Of a stretch of DNA of 64,000 nucleotides, positions 43,427 to 52,646 are shown piece by piece. The notes under the pieces were generated by a model, which saw only the letters and a program-made list of their open reading frames with translations, did no database searches and had not been told where the DNA came from. Within the stretch, counting starts at the first letter, position 1, and the number at the start of each line of letters is the position of its first letter. Source of the stretch: Rhodospirillales bacterium (GTDB lineage Bacteria; Pseudomonadota; Alphaproteobacteria; Rhodospirillales; Casp-alpha2); assembly GCA_021775095.1 (NCBI GenBank), contig JAJFII010000006.1:34243-98242 (forward strand). Reading direction: 5' to 3'. The position numbers and the translations under genes were made by a program.

Positions 43427-46294
43427 TCAACGGGCAGTGGCTGGCGTGTGTATCGTTTCACCGAGATGGCGGTTTATGGCCTTCAGGATTAAGGATAAAT
43501 CAAGGGGTTTTCCGCAAACATCATTCATACCCGAACGCATGAACTCATTGGCGTTTCCACCGGCAATGTCGGCCGACAGAGCAATGATCACGATGTTCGA
43601 TTTATCTGACTCCAATGCCCGAATTTGCTTGGTCGCTTCCATCCCGTCCATCACTGGCATACGGACATCCATCAACACCAGATCAAAGTCCTCGGCCTCA
43701 ACACAGTCAACGGCGATCTTTCCGTTCTCAGCATAAGCTACCTTATGATCTAACAGCTCCATGACGGCCCCAGCCAATTGTTGATTAATCAGATTGTCAT
43801 CGACAACCAGTATGCTCAAGGGCCGGGAGGCTGACCATTTCACTGGTGTCGTTACAAGCGGGACCGTATCCACCGTATTCTTACTCGCCCGACACAGGAT
43901 TGTGAAGCCGAACGTGGAACCCTTTTTCGGCGTGCTCTCGACCCAAATTTCTCCACCCATAAGCTCGACAAGCTGTTTTGAAATAGATAAGCCTAACCCT
44001 GTCCCGCCATATTCTCGTGACGTGGAACCGTCGACTTGAGTAAAAGAAGAGAAGAGCTTTTTTTGATCATCGTCATGTATTCCGATACCACTATCGGTGA
44101 CAAGAATCTGAAGCATAAACTCTTCACCGGGATATGGTTTGTGCTCCACCCGAACCGTGACCTTACCCGATTCTGTAAACTTAAGGGCATTACTCAGAAG
44201 ATTGGACAATACCTGTCCAATCCGCAAACTGTCGGCATAAACGTCTTCAGGTACCGTTTCATCGATATACAGTTCAAAATCCAGGCCCTTTGTCGTGGTG
44301 CTCGGGGTAAACAATCCTATCGATTCCTTAATAAAAGTTGACAGCTTGAAATCAACATTGGAAATTTCGAGCCGCCCCGCCTCCAATTTGGATTGATCAA
44401 GAATTTCATTGAGAATTCGAAGAAGGTTGACACCCGATGCCTTGATACTGCCCATCCAACCCCGTTGCTCAGACGTCAGCTCGGTGCCTAAAACCAAATC
44501 CGTCATCCCCAGAACCCCTGCCATTGGCGTCCTGATTTCGTGACTCATAGATGCAAGAAATTTTGATTTCGCGAGCGATGTAGCTTCGACTTCCTTGAGA
44601 CTATCGGCAAGTTTTTGGCTGGCCGCCAGTTGAGCTGTTTGCTCTCGCGATTGATCCAGAAGTCTCTGAATACTTTGGCGTGATATATGGTCCTGAAGGA
44701 TCCCTCCAAACGACTCCCTCAATACATCCAAGAACGTCCGGGCTGCAGGCGAGAGTTTAATCAACGAAGCAAATTCGGCAATGCCAATGACACAATCATT
44801 GGCAACGAACGGCACCTGATAAATAACCACCGGGTTGGCTGCGACCAGCGATGAAGAAATGCTTAAACTGCCACTGGGAATATTCGAAACCTCACGTACC
44901 TCCATAGCCAAAGCCGCCTGCCCGATCAAACCTTCGCCAAAACCAATAAGCTTGCGTCTGTCAACGGTCTGATCCAACGCCCGCCCCGAGATAAACCGTA
45001 ATCCCTCCGCACCAACACTGTAAAACGCCAGGGTTGGCAGGTTCAGGTATTCAGCAAGAAACGCGCCTGCACGGTCCGCCAATTGTTTAATAGAGGATGT
45101 TTCTTTACAGGCATTGGCCATTCCGATGATGCCTGCTGAAACAAACGCCTTTTGATCCGCATCAATCTTCAATTTTTCGACCTCGAGAGCATTCTGACGA
45201 AATACCTCGACGGCCTTGGCCATGTCGCCAACTTCGTCACTGTAGTCCTGCCCTGGAATTTGGACGGTTCTTTCTCCACCAACCAGCCTCTTCATAGCTG
45301 CGGTAATCGTAATAATCGGTCGAGAAATACCGGTTCCGATAATCCAGGCAGCAAGAGCACTCAATAGGACACTAACAACCGCCACGGTTATAGTAACCTT
45401 CACGGCAGTTTGCAGCGCCTGGCTGGCGCTGGGCCCCAATGTGTCCTGCTCCTTTTTTGCGGACAATTTGAGAATTTCCATTTCCTCGGCAATGGTCGGG
45501 CCGAGCGTATCGAGGGTGCCAAGGATAACCCTGTTACGGAAATTTATGACCTCATTCGTATCGGCAAAAGCGTTATCATACAGGACCCGAAGTGCGTCCA
45601 CCTCCCGCGCCAACTGAATCCGGATCGGATTCTCCAGCTCTCGCACCATCTCCACATAGGTCCTGCGCATCGCAGCGGACTCACGAAGGGCACGATCGTA
45701 GGCGGACTTTTCGTTGGTAACCAAAAATTTGGTTACATACAGGCGCATCAACAGCAGATTTCGTTGCACGACGCCCGCACGAAAGGCTGCGGGCGCGTCA
45801 TCGTCCTTGAAGGCGCTTTCCATGATAGCGGTGAGTTTCCGCTCGATTTGCGGGCCAATCTTATCCAGCTGATTGTTGACCAGATCGTTCCGTTTGGCTT
45901 GCAGATCAATCACCTGAGCAAAGGCATTCAGGTAGGATTTCAGCTCTTTTTCAACTTTGCTAAGAAGCTCGAGCTTTGCATCGTCATTGACCAGTTCTTT
46001 AAAGTCGACAATCAAATCCAGTGCTCTGTTTGTTCGTTCTCCAACCCTGGCAATGTTTGTTTCCGACGGTTTAAGGATGAAGTTCTTCACCGCCAGCCGA
46101 GCCTCCAGCACGTTGGCCTGAACGCGTCCCGCTTGGTTGGTTTGCCGTGCAATTGAACGGTAACGCTTAAAGTCTTCGTTACCGGTGTTCAGACTGAATC
46201 CGCTGGTGATACTCAAGCCAACGAGAAGAAGTAAAATAAGTCCAAAACCACCAAAGATTTTTTTTGATATTTTTATATTCTTTAAAAAACTCAT
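43427..46294 (-). CDS. Hybrid sensor histidine kinase/response regulator
   Basis: 955 residues. Order: membrane segment (about 13-33), a long helical periplasmic sensor (about 35-300), second membrane segment (about 300-325), HAMP, a GAF-like domain (about 390-540), HisKA with SMSHEIRTPMAG (phospho-acceptor H585), HATPase with DSGIGIHDDDQ and GGTGLGLSISKQL, and a receiver domain with VLMDVRMPVMDG (D876). ATG 46294 with an upstream AGG is used. It would sense a periplasmic or membrane signal and relay phosphate; no separate output regulator lies beside it. A perfect palindrome lies 117 bases upstream. Confidence 0.93.
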   Translation of the reverse strand: MSFLKNIKISKKIFGGFGLILLLLVGLSITSGFSLNTGNEDFKRYRSIARQTNQAGRVQANVLEARLAVKNFILKPSETNIARVGERTNRALDLIVDFKELVNDDAKLELLSKVEKELKSYLNAFAQVIDLQAKRNDLVNNQLDKIGPQIERKLTAIMESAFKDDDAPAAFRAGVVQRNLLLMRLYVTKFLVTNEKSAYDRALRESAAMRRTYVEMVRELENPIRIQLAREVDALRVLYDNAFADTNEVINFRNRVILGTLDTLGPTIAEEMEILKLSAKKEQDTLGPSASQALQTAVKVTITVAVVSVLLSALAAWIIGTGISRPIITITAAMKRLVGGERTVQIPGQDYSDEVGDMAKAVEVFRQNALEVEKLKIDADQKAFVSAGIIGMANACKETSSIKQLADRAGAFLAEYLNLPTLAFYSVGAEGLRFISGRALDQTVDRRKLIGFGEGLIGQAALAMEVREVSNIPSGSLSISSSLVAANPVVIYQVPFVANDCVIGIAEFASLIKLSPAARTFLDVLRESFGGILQDHISRQSIQRLLDQSREQTAQLAASQKLADSLKEVEATSLAKSKFLASMSHEIRTPMAGVLGMTDLVLGTELTSEQRGWMGSIKASGVNLLRILNEILDQSKLEAGRLEISNVDFKLSTFIKESIGLFTPSTTTKGLDFELYIDETVPEDVYADSLRIGQVLSNLLSNALKFTESGKVTVRVEHKPYPGEEFMLQILVTDSGIGIHDDDQKKLFSSFTQVDGSTSREYGGTGLGLSISKQLVELMGGEIWVESTPKKGSTFGFTILCRASKNTVDTVPLVTTPVKWSASRPLSILVVDDNLINQQLAGAVMELLDHKVAYAENGKIAVDCVEAEDFDLVLMDVRMPVMDGMEATKQIRALESDKSNIVIIALSADIAGGNANEFMRSGMNDVCGKPLDLSLILKAINRHLGETIHTPATAR

Positions 46295-46410
46295 GTAAGC
46301 CTGACATTTTGAAAAATACCGCTTCGCGCGGCGTTGATGGTGGTCGACGATACTGCCGTCATGGTATGGTCTTATCACGATTATCGAGTTGGGTCGCGTT
46401 CAGAATATTT

Positions 46411-46428
46411 CACACATTTAAATGTGTG
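46411..46428. promoter_or_regulatory. Perfect 18-bp palindrome upstream of the hybrid kinase
   Basis: CACACATTTAAATGTGTG equals its own complement. It lies between the kinase start (46294) and the cytochrome P460 stop (46519), both minus-strand genes, so it may be an operator for the kinase gene. Confidence 0.5.
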
Positions 46429-46518
46429 TTAATGGCCCTGATCTGTCAGGGTGATTTCACCCGATGATTATTTTGGATAACGACTATCACACTCTGGTTT
46501 TTGGCAGAACGGGTCGGG

Positions 46519-47139
46519 TCAGTCCAAAAACACCCGCTTGAACGCATCCGGCATAAAAAACAAGTAATCATCTTCGGATGCGGCTTCGTGGCAGTCGTGA
46601 CAGAAGGCCACTTTGTCGGCCCCGTCACCCCGGGTGTCGCCAAATAAACTGCCGTCGGGCATAATCATTTTGTATCGCCAGTCGCCGGTTTGAGGGCTCT
46701 GGCCGGTCGGCAGGCGTTCCATAATAAACAACGCGCCGGCAAATACGTCTCTCTTAGCAGTAACCGTCAGGCTGTCTTTGGCGATTATGGTGCCGGCCGG
46801 CAAACGGTCCCCTGTTTTCAGGGTTCCGTAGGCTTTGCCGACGGCGTTTACATAATTATTGACGTATCGGTTGCCGTGGGTCGCTGACGGATAGGGTGCC
46901 GTATTATAAAGTCGCCAGTTCCGATAAACCTTGGCAGTCGGGTCTCCGGACGCCGCATAACCTTTGGCCATGCGGTCGGCCACATTGTCATAGATCGTCA
47001 GCGCTTCCGCCGGGTCGAGCTGGGCCGGTTTTTGAATTTTGAAGTGACGCTTGGGTTGACTTGCATCCTGGGCAACGGCGCTGGAGCCAACACCCAGAGC
47101 AATGGCCAGGGCAAAAATCGATAGTCCGGATCGTTTCAT
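46519..47139 (-). CDS. Cytochrome P460-family periplasmic heme protein
   Basis: 206 residues with a signal peptide ending SSAVAQ. A single heme c site CHDCH (C180, C183, H184) sits near the C-terminus, after the P460 core WRLYNTAPYPSATHGNRYVNNYVN and GDWRYKMIMPDGSL. Characterised relatives oxidise hydroxylamine or bind nitric oxide; many in other bacteria have no tested role. ATG 47139 is chosen because AGGAG lies six bases upstream. The Lys-heme cross-link cannot be assessed from this sequence alone. Confidence 0.88.
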   Translation of the reverse strand: MKRSGLSIFALAIALGVGSSAVAQDASQPKRHFKIQKPAQLDPAEALTIYDNVADRMAKGYAASGDPTAKVYRNWRLYNTAPYPSATHGNRYVNNYVNAVGKAYGTLKTGDRLPAGTIIAKDSLTVTAKRDVFAGALFIMERLPTGQSPQTGDWRYKMIMPDGSLFGDTRGDGADKVAFCHDCHEAASEDDYLFFMPDAFKRVFLD

Positions 47140-47262
47140 CACCAACTCCTTAGATCAGACAAACAGGGGATCTGTTCAGGTGTTAACAGTGGCGCGTTTG
47201 AACGGTCCGCACACCCCACAAGTCTGTGAATTCACGAGCATTTGATGGCGCAGGAGCTGCCT

Positions 47263-48417
47263 TTAGTCGTACGGATCCGCCGCATCGCGTAATCCATCGC
47301 CTAAAAAATTGAAGGCCAAAACGATAATGACCACCGGCACCATGGGGACCATCAGCCACGGATAGAGTGCCACGGCTTCAATGTTCTGGGCTTCTGATAA
47401 CAGGACCCCCCAGCTGGTAACGGGTGGGCGCAAACCCAGTCCTAAAAAACTCAAGGCGGTTTCGCCCAGAATCATTGACGGGATCGACAGGGTTGCCGAA
47501 GCGATCAGGTGGCTCATGAAATTGGGCAACAGGTGACGGGAAATGATATGGGTTGGTGTGCCGCCCATTAGGCGCGCGGCAACGGCGTAATCCTCTTCGC
47601 GCAGGGCCAGGAGTTTGGAGCGTACGGCACGGGCCAGCCCGGGCCAGTCCAGCAGGCCCAGAATTATCGTTATGCCGAGATAAATCAGGAGTGGGCTCCA
47701 GTTGGCCGGCAGCGCCGCCGACAGGGCCATCCACAGGGGCAGTTCCGGCAAGGACTTAAGAATTTCAATGACCCGTTGTACGCAACTGTCGACCCAGCCG
47801 CCAAAATAACCCGCCATGCCGCCAATGGTAATGCCCAAGATAAAACTAATGGTAATTCCGATTAATCCGACGGTCAGCGATATACGGGCACCATAGATAA
47901 GGCGCGATAACATGTCGCGGCCCAGACGGTCAGTACCCAGCAAAAACAGGGTTGAGGATTTGCCCGGGCAGAGCAGATGAAAACTTGCGTCAAACTGTCC
48001 CCAGAACCGGTAGGTGTCGCCGGAACAGAAAAACCGGATGGGCTGGGGGGCGGACGTATCTTCCGTATAAACCCGTTTCAGGGTTTCAAAATCCAGTTTG
48101 TATTTTAACGCGTAAACATAGGGCCCGATAAATTCGCCTTCATGGAACATGTGTATGGACTGCGGTGGTGCATAAATATAGTCGGTGTGGCGGGTGTGCA
48201 GGGCATAGGGGGCAATGATTTCTGAAATGAAAATCGACAAATAACTGATCAACAGGACAACCCCGGCGGCGACGGCAAGTTTATGGCCCTTAAAACGCCA
48301 CCACATCATTTGCCATTGGGATGCCAGGTAATATTTTTCCTGTTCAGGTGTTAATTGTTCGACGGCAACCGGGTCGAACGGTGCCGGTGAGACAAAATGC
48401 CGCAGCCGCTCGGTCAT
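47263..48417 (-). CDS. Opp/Agp-type ABC permease C with large periplasmic insert
   Basis: 384 residues, about 80 more than a plain OppC. After the first membrane segment (about 48-67) comes a roughly 95-residue periplasmic insert with YAPPQSIHMFHEGEFIGPYV and PIRFFCSGDTYRFWGQFD, then the hallmark LLGTDRLGRDMLS and five membrane segments. As I recall, rhizobial Agp-type alpha-galactoside permeases carry a similar insert, which would point to an oligosaccharide. It is the last gene of the long minus-strand operon and overlaps the B permease by four bases. Confidence 0.9.
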   Translation of the reverse strand: MTERLRHFVSPAPFDPVAVEQLTPEQEKYYLASQWQMMWWRFKGHKLAVAAGVVLLISYLSIFISEIIAPYALHTRHTDYIYAPPQSIHMFHEGEFIGPYVYALKYKLDFETLKRVYTEDTSAPQPIRFFCSGDTYRFWGQFDASFHLLCPGKSSTLFLLGTDRLGRDMLSRLIYGARISLTVGLIGITISFILGITIGGMAGYFGGWVDSCVQRVIEILKSLPELPLWMALSAALPANWSPLLIYLGITIILGLLDWPGLARAVRSKLLALREEDYAVAARLMGGTPTHIISRHLLPNFMSHLIASATLSIPSMILGETALSFLGLGLRPPVTSWGVLLSEAQNIEAVALYPWLMVPMVPVVIIVLAFNFLGDGLRDAADPYD

Positions 48418-49412
48418 CGTCGAACCCCCCCATCCAGGCGGATACGCGGGTCAAGTACGGCCAGCAGAACGTCGGAGACGAACATGCCGATCACCGTTAA
48501 CAAAGCTAAAAACATCAGGAAGGACCCCGCCAGATACATATCCTGGCTTTGCAGGGCGGAAAGCAACATAGGACCTGTGGTTGGTAATGACATGACGGCG
48601 GAAACGATGACCGAGCCGGATACGACCTGTGGCAACAGGCTGCCGATATCGGCAATGAAAGGGTTGAGGGCCATACGCATGGGGTATTTTGTCAGCAACC
48701 GCAATTCGCTAAGCCCCTTGGCCCGTCCGGTAACGACATATTGTTTTTGCAATTCGTCCAACAGGTTTGCCCGCAACCGGCGGATCATCCCTGCTGTGCC
48801 CGATGTGCCGATGACAACGACCGGGACCCACAGGTGTTCCAGGACCGAACCCATTTTACCCCAGGTCCAGGGCTGATCGATATATTCGGGTGCCATCAGG
48901 CCGCCAATGGACGTGCCAAACCAGACATTGGCCAGATAAAGCAGGATCAGGGCCAATAGAAAATTGGGTGTCGCCAGGCCTAAAAAACCAATGAATGTGA
49001 GACCATGGTCGCTCCAGCTGTATTGGTGGGTCGCCGAATAGACGCCAATTGGGAAGGACATCAGGTAAACGAACAGAACCGTCGAAAAATTAAGGACCAT
49101 CGATAACCACATTCGATCACCGACCACGTCCGTCACCGGCAGGTTAAACTCAAAGGAATAACCAAAATCACCCTGCAACATGCCGGTTACCCAGACAAAA
49201 TACTGCGATGCCATCGGTTTATCGAGGCCGTACTGGGCTCTCAAAAAATCAATTTTTTTGGGGTCTACAACTTCACCCTGGGCCTTCAGGTCCTCAATAT
49301 AGGTTGTCAGATAATCGCCGGGTGGCAATTGAATGATGATAAAAACCAGCAGACTGATCACCGATAGGGTGACGCACATGGTGATGATCCGCCGCACAAA
49401 ATATCTATACAT
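48414..49412 (-). CDS. Opp-type ABC permease B
   Basis: 332 residues, six membrane segments, with the leader MYRYFVRRIITMCVTLSVIS, the family motif LRAQYGLDKPMASQY and GDFGYSFEFNLPV, and a coupling loop VTGRAKGLSELRLLTKYPMR. It starts eight bases after the binding-protein stop and overlaps the C permease start (ATGA). Confidence 0.92.
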   Translation of the reverse strand: MYRYFVRRIITMCVTLSVISLLVFIIIQLPPGDYLTTYIEDLKAQGEVVDPKKIDFLRAQYGLDKPMASQYFVWVTGMLQGDFGYSFEFNLPVTDVVGDRMWLSMVLNFSTVLFVYLMSFPIGVYSATHQYSWSDHGLTFIGFLGLATPNFLLALILLYLANVWFGTSIGGLMAPEYIDQPWTWGKMGSVLEHLWVPVVVIGTSGTAGMIRRLRANLLDELQKQYVVTGRAKGLSELRLLTKYPMRMALNPFIADIGSLLPQVVSGSVIVSAVMSLPTTGPMLLSALQSQDMYLAGSFLMFLALLTVIGMFVSDVLLAVLDPRIRLDGGVRR

Positions 49413-49420
49413 GTCGCTTC

Positions 49421-51340
49421 TCAGTTCTTCTCATACCAGAACGTATCGGGACGATAGATGCCAAAATGGGCACCTGGATCCCAGTTATAAACCCCCTGCT
49501 CCGGTACATTATGCAGCGCATTGTTAACGACAACCGGTTGCGGCACGCCGGCGACCAAACCAATTGTGAATACCTGATCGGCATTTATTTCCAATATGTT
49601 ATGCCAAATATTTTGCCGTTCCTGATCGCTTTTTGCCTCGACCCAGGCGTTATTTAGGGCCACCAGCTTTTTGCCAATCGGGAGGTCAACAGGTTCACCG
49701 CCCTTGCCCTGGGAAATTTGATTGTGGCCCCACTTAGGCCATTGCAACTGATCGTCGCGCGACGGAGTCAATTCATCGGGCGACGAGTTTGCCGTTGGCA
49801 CGCCGTTCTCCAGGCCAAACCAAATCGACATGATGGTTGAACCGGCAAGGGCATGGCGCCGTAAAACTTCGCGGCGGGTGGGTTTGGTGAACAGTTTAAC
49901 GCCGAGTTTAATCCAACTGTCGCCGATCAGCTGCAATACATCGACCTGATCACTGTCTTCGCCTGCCGATTCAACAATGATTTCGAGCGGCCGTCCATCG
50001 GGCAAAAGCCTAATGTTGTTGTCATCGCGTTCCGTCAAACCCAGCTCATCGAGCAACTGGTTGGCCATCTTGGTATCGTATTGGGCCCATCGCGTCCGGT
50101 AGGATTCTTTATACAGGGTACTGGTTGGCAGAACCGTATTGCCGCCCTCGATGCCCAATCCAAAATAGACGACCTGATTGATTTCATGGCGATCAATGCC
50201 GAGCGATAGGGCGCGGCGAAACCGCACGTCCCGTAATAGCTTAGCCCATGTTGGGTCGGCAGCATTGAGATTGGGAAACAGGGCCATTTGTGCGCCCCGC
50301 GCCGTCATCCATCGATGCACTGTAAATCCGCTTCGTTTTTCGCCGCGTTTGAGAAAGGTGTAATTTTTGAATTGCAGGGCGCGGGCCTGTAAGTCGGACT
50401 CGCCGCTTCCGGTCTTTGCCGCAATCAATTTTGAGCCGGCAATCGTCATGATCACTTCGTCCACATAAGGCAACTGCTGGCCCTGGGAATCAACCCGGTG
50501 ATAATAGGGGTTGCGTTTAAAGACAAAACGCTCAGACGGCGGTTTTGTTGTGTTTATCCAGGGCTGCAACGTGGGCAGTGCCGGCTGATCAAACCGATAC
50601 AGACGATCATGACCAAAATGCAAAGCCCGCCAGGTTTGTTTGCGTGCCGCTTTGGTCTTTTTCGCCAACTGTTTGGGATCGGCATATCTGGCGTGAAAGG
50701 ATTTCATATAATGGGCCGGGCGATAGATAAAAAGTGGAGAGGCGCCAGCCAGGGCAGGCAGAAAAAAAGGATTGGCCTTGTGCCAGGTAAAACGCACGGT
50801 AAGTGCATCAATCACTTCAAAGATCGGCAATTTCCCGTCAACGAGCAGGGCCTGTGGCGGCCCATAAGGCGAGATATCCGGATCGGTTGCCACATCTTCC
50901 CAAAAATACCTAAAATCTTCGGCCGTGAACGGGTGACCATCGGACCAGCGATGCCCCGGGCGCAGGTGTAAGGTAAAACGGCGCCCCTCCTCGACCTCAA
51001 ACTGACGCAGGATGTCGGCTTTCAGCTGATACATCCTGTCATATCCGACGAGGCGTGCATAACCATATACCACCATCATCCGGATGTCCTTGGCGCGGCC
51101 CATGATGGTGCGAATGGCACCGCCGTAGCGGCCCGTCTTTAAGCCCATTTCAGATAAATTTACGACAGATGGGAATTTTGGAAGCCGTTCGGCAATTGGC
51201 GGTAGGTTTCCGCCATCGACGGCCTTTTGCAGGACCGGTGGTTCCTTATAGACACCGCCATGTGATGGCGTCGATGAAAAAAACATCGCGCACAACAGCA
51301 CCCCCACCAGACACCTCTCGTTTGCACTTATGCGAACCAT
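49421..51340 (-). CDS. ABC substrate-binding protein, family 5 (long form)
   Basis: 639 residues, clearly longer than peptide-binding DppA proteins. A signal peptide of about 25-28 residues (VGVLLCAMFFSSTPSHG) is followed by GRYGGAIRTIMGRAKDIRMM and the family-5 block LRPGHRWSDGHPFTAEDFRYFW. GGGAGAA precedes ATG 51340. Long forms of this family bind oligosaccharides or glycosides as well as peptides. It follows the GT2-FkbM gene by seven bases, inside the glycosyltransferase operon. Confidence 0.9.
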   Translation of the reverse strand: MVRISANERCLVGVLLCAMFFSSTPSHGGVYKEPPVLQKAVDGGNLPPIAERLPKFPSVVNLSEMGLKTGRYGGAIRTIMGRAKDIRMMVVYGYARLVGYDRMYQLKADILRQFEVEEGRRFTLHLRPGHRWSDGHPFTAEDFRYFWEDVATDPDISPYGPPQALLVDGKLPIFEVIDALTVRFTWHKANPFFLPALAGASPLFIYRPAHYMKSFHARYADPKQLAKKTKAARKQTWRALHFGHDRLYRFDQPALPTLQPWINTTKPPSERFVFKRNPYYHRVDSQGQQLPYVDEVIMTIAGSKLIAAKTGSGESDLQARALQFKNYTFLKRGEKRSGFTVHRWMTARGAQMALFPNLNAADPTWAKLLRDVRFRRALSLGIDRHEINQVVYFGLGIEGGNTVLPTSTLYKESYRTRWAQYDTKMANQLLDELGLTERDDNNIRLLPDGRPLEIIVESAGEDSDQVDVLQLIGDSWIKLGVKLFTKPTRREVLRRHALAGSTIMSIWFGLENGVPTANSSPDELTPSRDDQLQWPKWGHNQISQGKGGEPVDLPIGKKLVALNNAWVEAKSDQERQNIWHNILEINADQVFTIGLVAGVPQPVVVNNALHNVPEQGVYNWDPGAHFGIYRPDTFWYEKN

Positions 51341-51347
51341 GTTCTCC

Positions 51348-52646
51348 CTACGCCTCTGCTGTTGGCAACGCCAGATAATTGGCATACCCCTGATCTGGAA
51401 ATATTTTTTCTATACGGTAACTGAGTTCATCCAGGATGGCGAGCAGTGCCGTGATATTTTCGTCCTGAGCTTCAATAAGCAGCACAGGGCGGCTGTCCCC
51501 GATAACGTGACGGGCCCCTTCCAGCACGTCAATTTCCATCATCTCCACATCTATTTTCAACAGACCGATGGGCTCGTTTATGAGCGTGTCCAGAGGTTGA
51601 ACAGAAATTTCGCCACTGCGGTTTGGCGTTAATCGGGCGGTACCCAAATAGCCCCGACGTCCGACCGTCAAATCGAACTTCCCGGACTGGCGACCAACAC
51701 CGATACCGAGTTTTGAGGTGTCGACGTTACTTAGCTGATTTTTAATTATGACCCGTTGCAAAACTGCAACCGTATCGGGGTTTGGTTCTATCGAGATGAC
51801 TTTTGCGGCACCCAGTAGCTTGGCAAAAAACACCGTATGGTTGCCGGTGTTGGCACCGACATCGACACAGACGGCGCCCGGTTTTACATAAGTAGCCAGG
51901 GTTTCCAGATCGGATTGTTCATAAAACACGCCCCGCAACTGCACCCGTTCCAGGGTCGGATTACGGCCCGTATAGGGCAACTGAATTTTATGGCTATGAT
52001 GGTTAAAACAGATGAACTGCGGATGCTGGCTGAGGGCGTTAAGTAAAAAATCGCGGTTGGGCGGTGATAACTCCGGTAACGCGCCGGTTCGCGACGTCAG
52101 CGGTTGGGCAGATTTTAAACAGCGCGCCGTCGCCCACATGCGGGTTAGATAGTCTGCGTACCAGGCCTCGCCTTTGCCTGAATCGAAACCTACTCGGGCG
52201 GCGACTTCCGTTCGGACAAAATGGCTTTTGCCGATCCACCAATGGAGCGCCGTGTGATAATTACGCACAACATCGCCGGAACTGATCTGGCTTTGTTTTG
52301 CAATTTTGGTTTGACCCTGTTCATCGGACAGAAAAATTCCACCCCACAGGCCGTCATAAGCCGCGACTGCCGGCATCAGGTGGGTTAAGGCGTCCGGTTG
52401 CAGCCGTTCGTCCGGTTCCAGGAACAGGACCCAGGAGGCACCTAACTGTGTTGCCTGCGCAATGGCCTCGTTCCTTTGGTCTGCCGGATCGGACACATGG
52501 TCAGGAATTTCGATGATTTTTATCTCGGTGAGCAAAGAACAGGGCCGCAGAGCGTGGGCCGACTGGAGGGCCTGAGATGGGTGATCCGTTCCGATCTGCC
52601 GCCGCGGAATGACAACTGCCAGAGTTTTAGATAACGCGGTGCTCAA
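51348..52646 (-). CDS. Fusion: GT2-like glycosyltransferase and FkbM methyltransferase
   Basis: 432 residues. The N-terminal 200 residues look like a family-2 glycosyltransferase: ADQRNEAIAQATQLGASWVLFLEPDERL gives the DxD-like region, followed by an HWWIGKSHFVRTEVA acceptor segment. From about residue 245 the FkbM SAM domain follows: AVCVDVGANTGNHTVFFAKLL and KVISIEPNPDTVAVLQRV, ending with LLKIDVEMMEIDVLEGA. Such pairs sugar-modify and O-methylate glycans. Its start overlaps the ATPase gene stop by four bases. Confidence 0.85.
   Translation of the reverse strand: MSTALSKTLAVVIPRRQIGTDHPSQALQSAHALRPCSLLTEIKIIEIPDHVSDPADQRNEAIAQATQLGASWVLFLEPDERLQPDALTHLMPAVAAYDGLWGGIFLSDEQGQTKIAKQSQISSGDVVRNYHTALHWWIGKSHFVRTEVAARVGFDSGKGEAWYADYLTRMWATARCLKSAQPLTSRTGALPELSPPNRDFLLNALSQHPQFICFNHHSHKIQLPYTGRNPTLERVQLRGVFYEQSDLETLATYVKPGAVCVDVGANTGNHTVFFAKLLGAAKVISIEPNPDTVAVLQRVIIKNQLSNVDTSKLGIGVGRQSGKFDLTVGRRGYLGTARLTPNRSGEISVQPLDTLINEPIGLLKIDVEMMEIDVLEGARHVIGDSRPVLLIEAQDENITALLAILDELSYRIEKIFPDQGYANYLALPTAEA

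Noticed and set aside
45410..46156. 248-codon plus-strand open frame
   Set aside because: Antisense to the sensor region of the hybrid kinase, with no family pattern.
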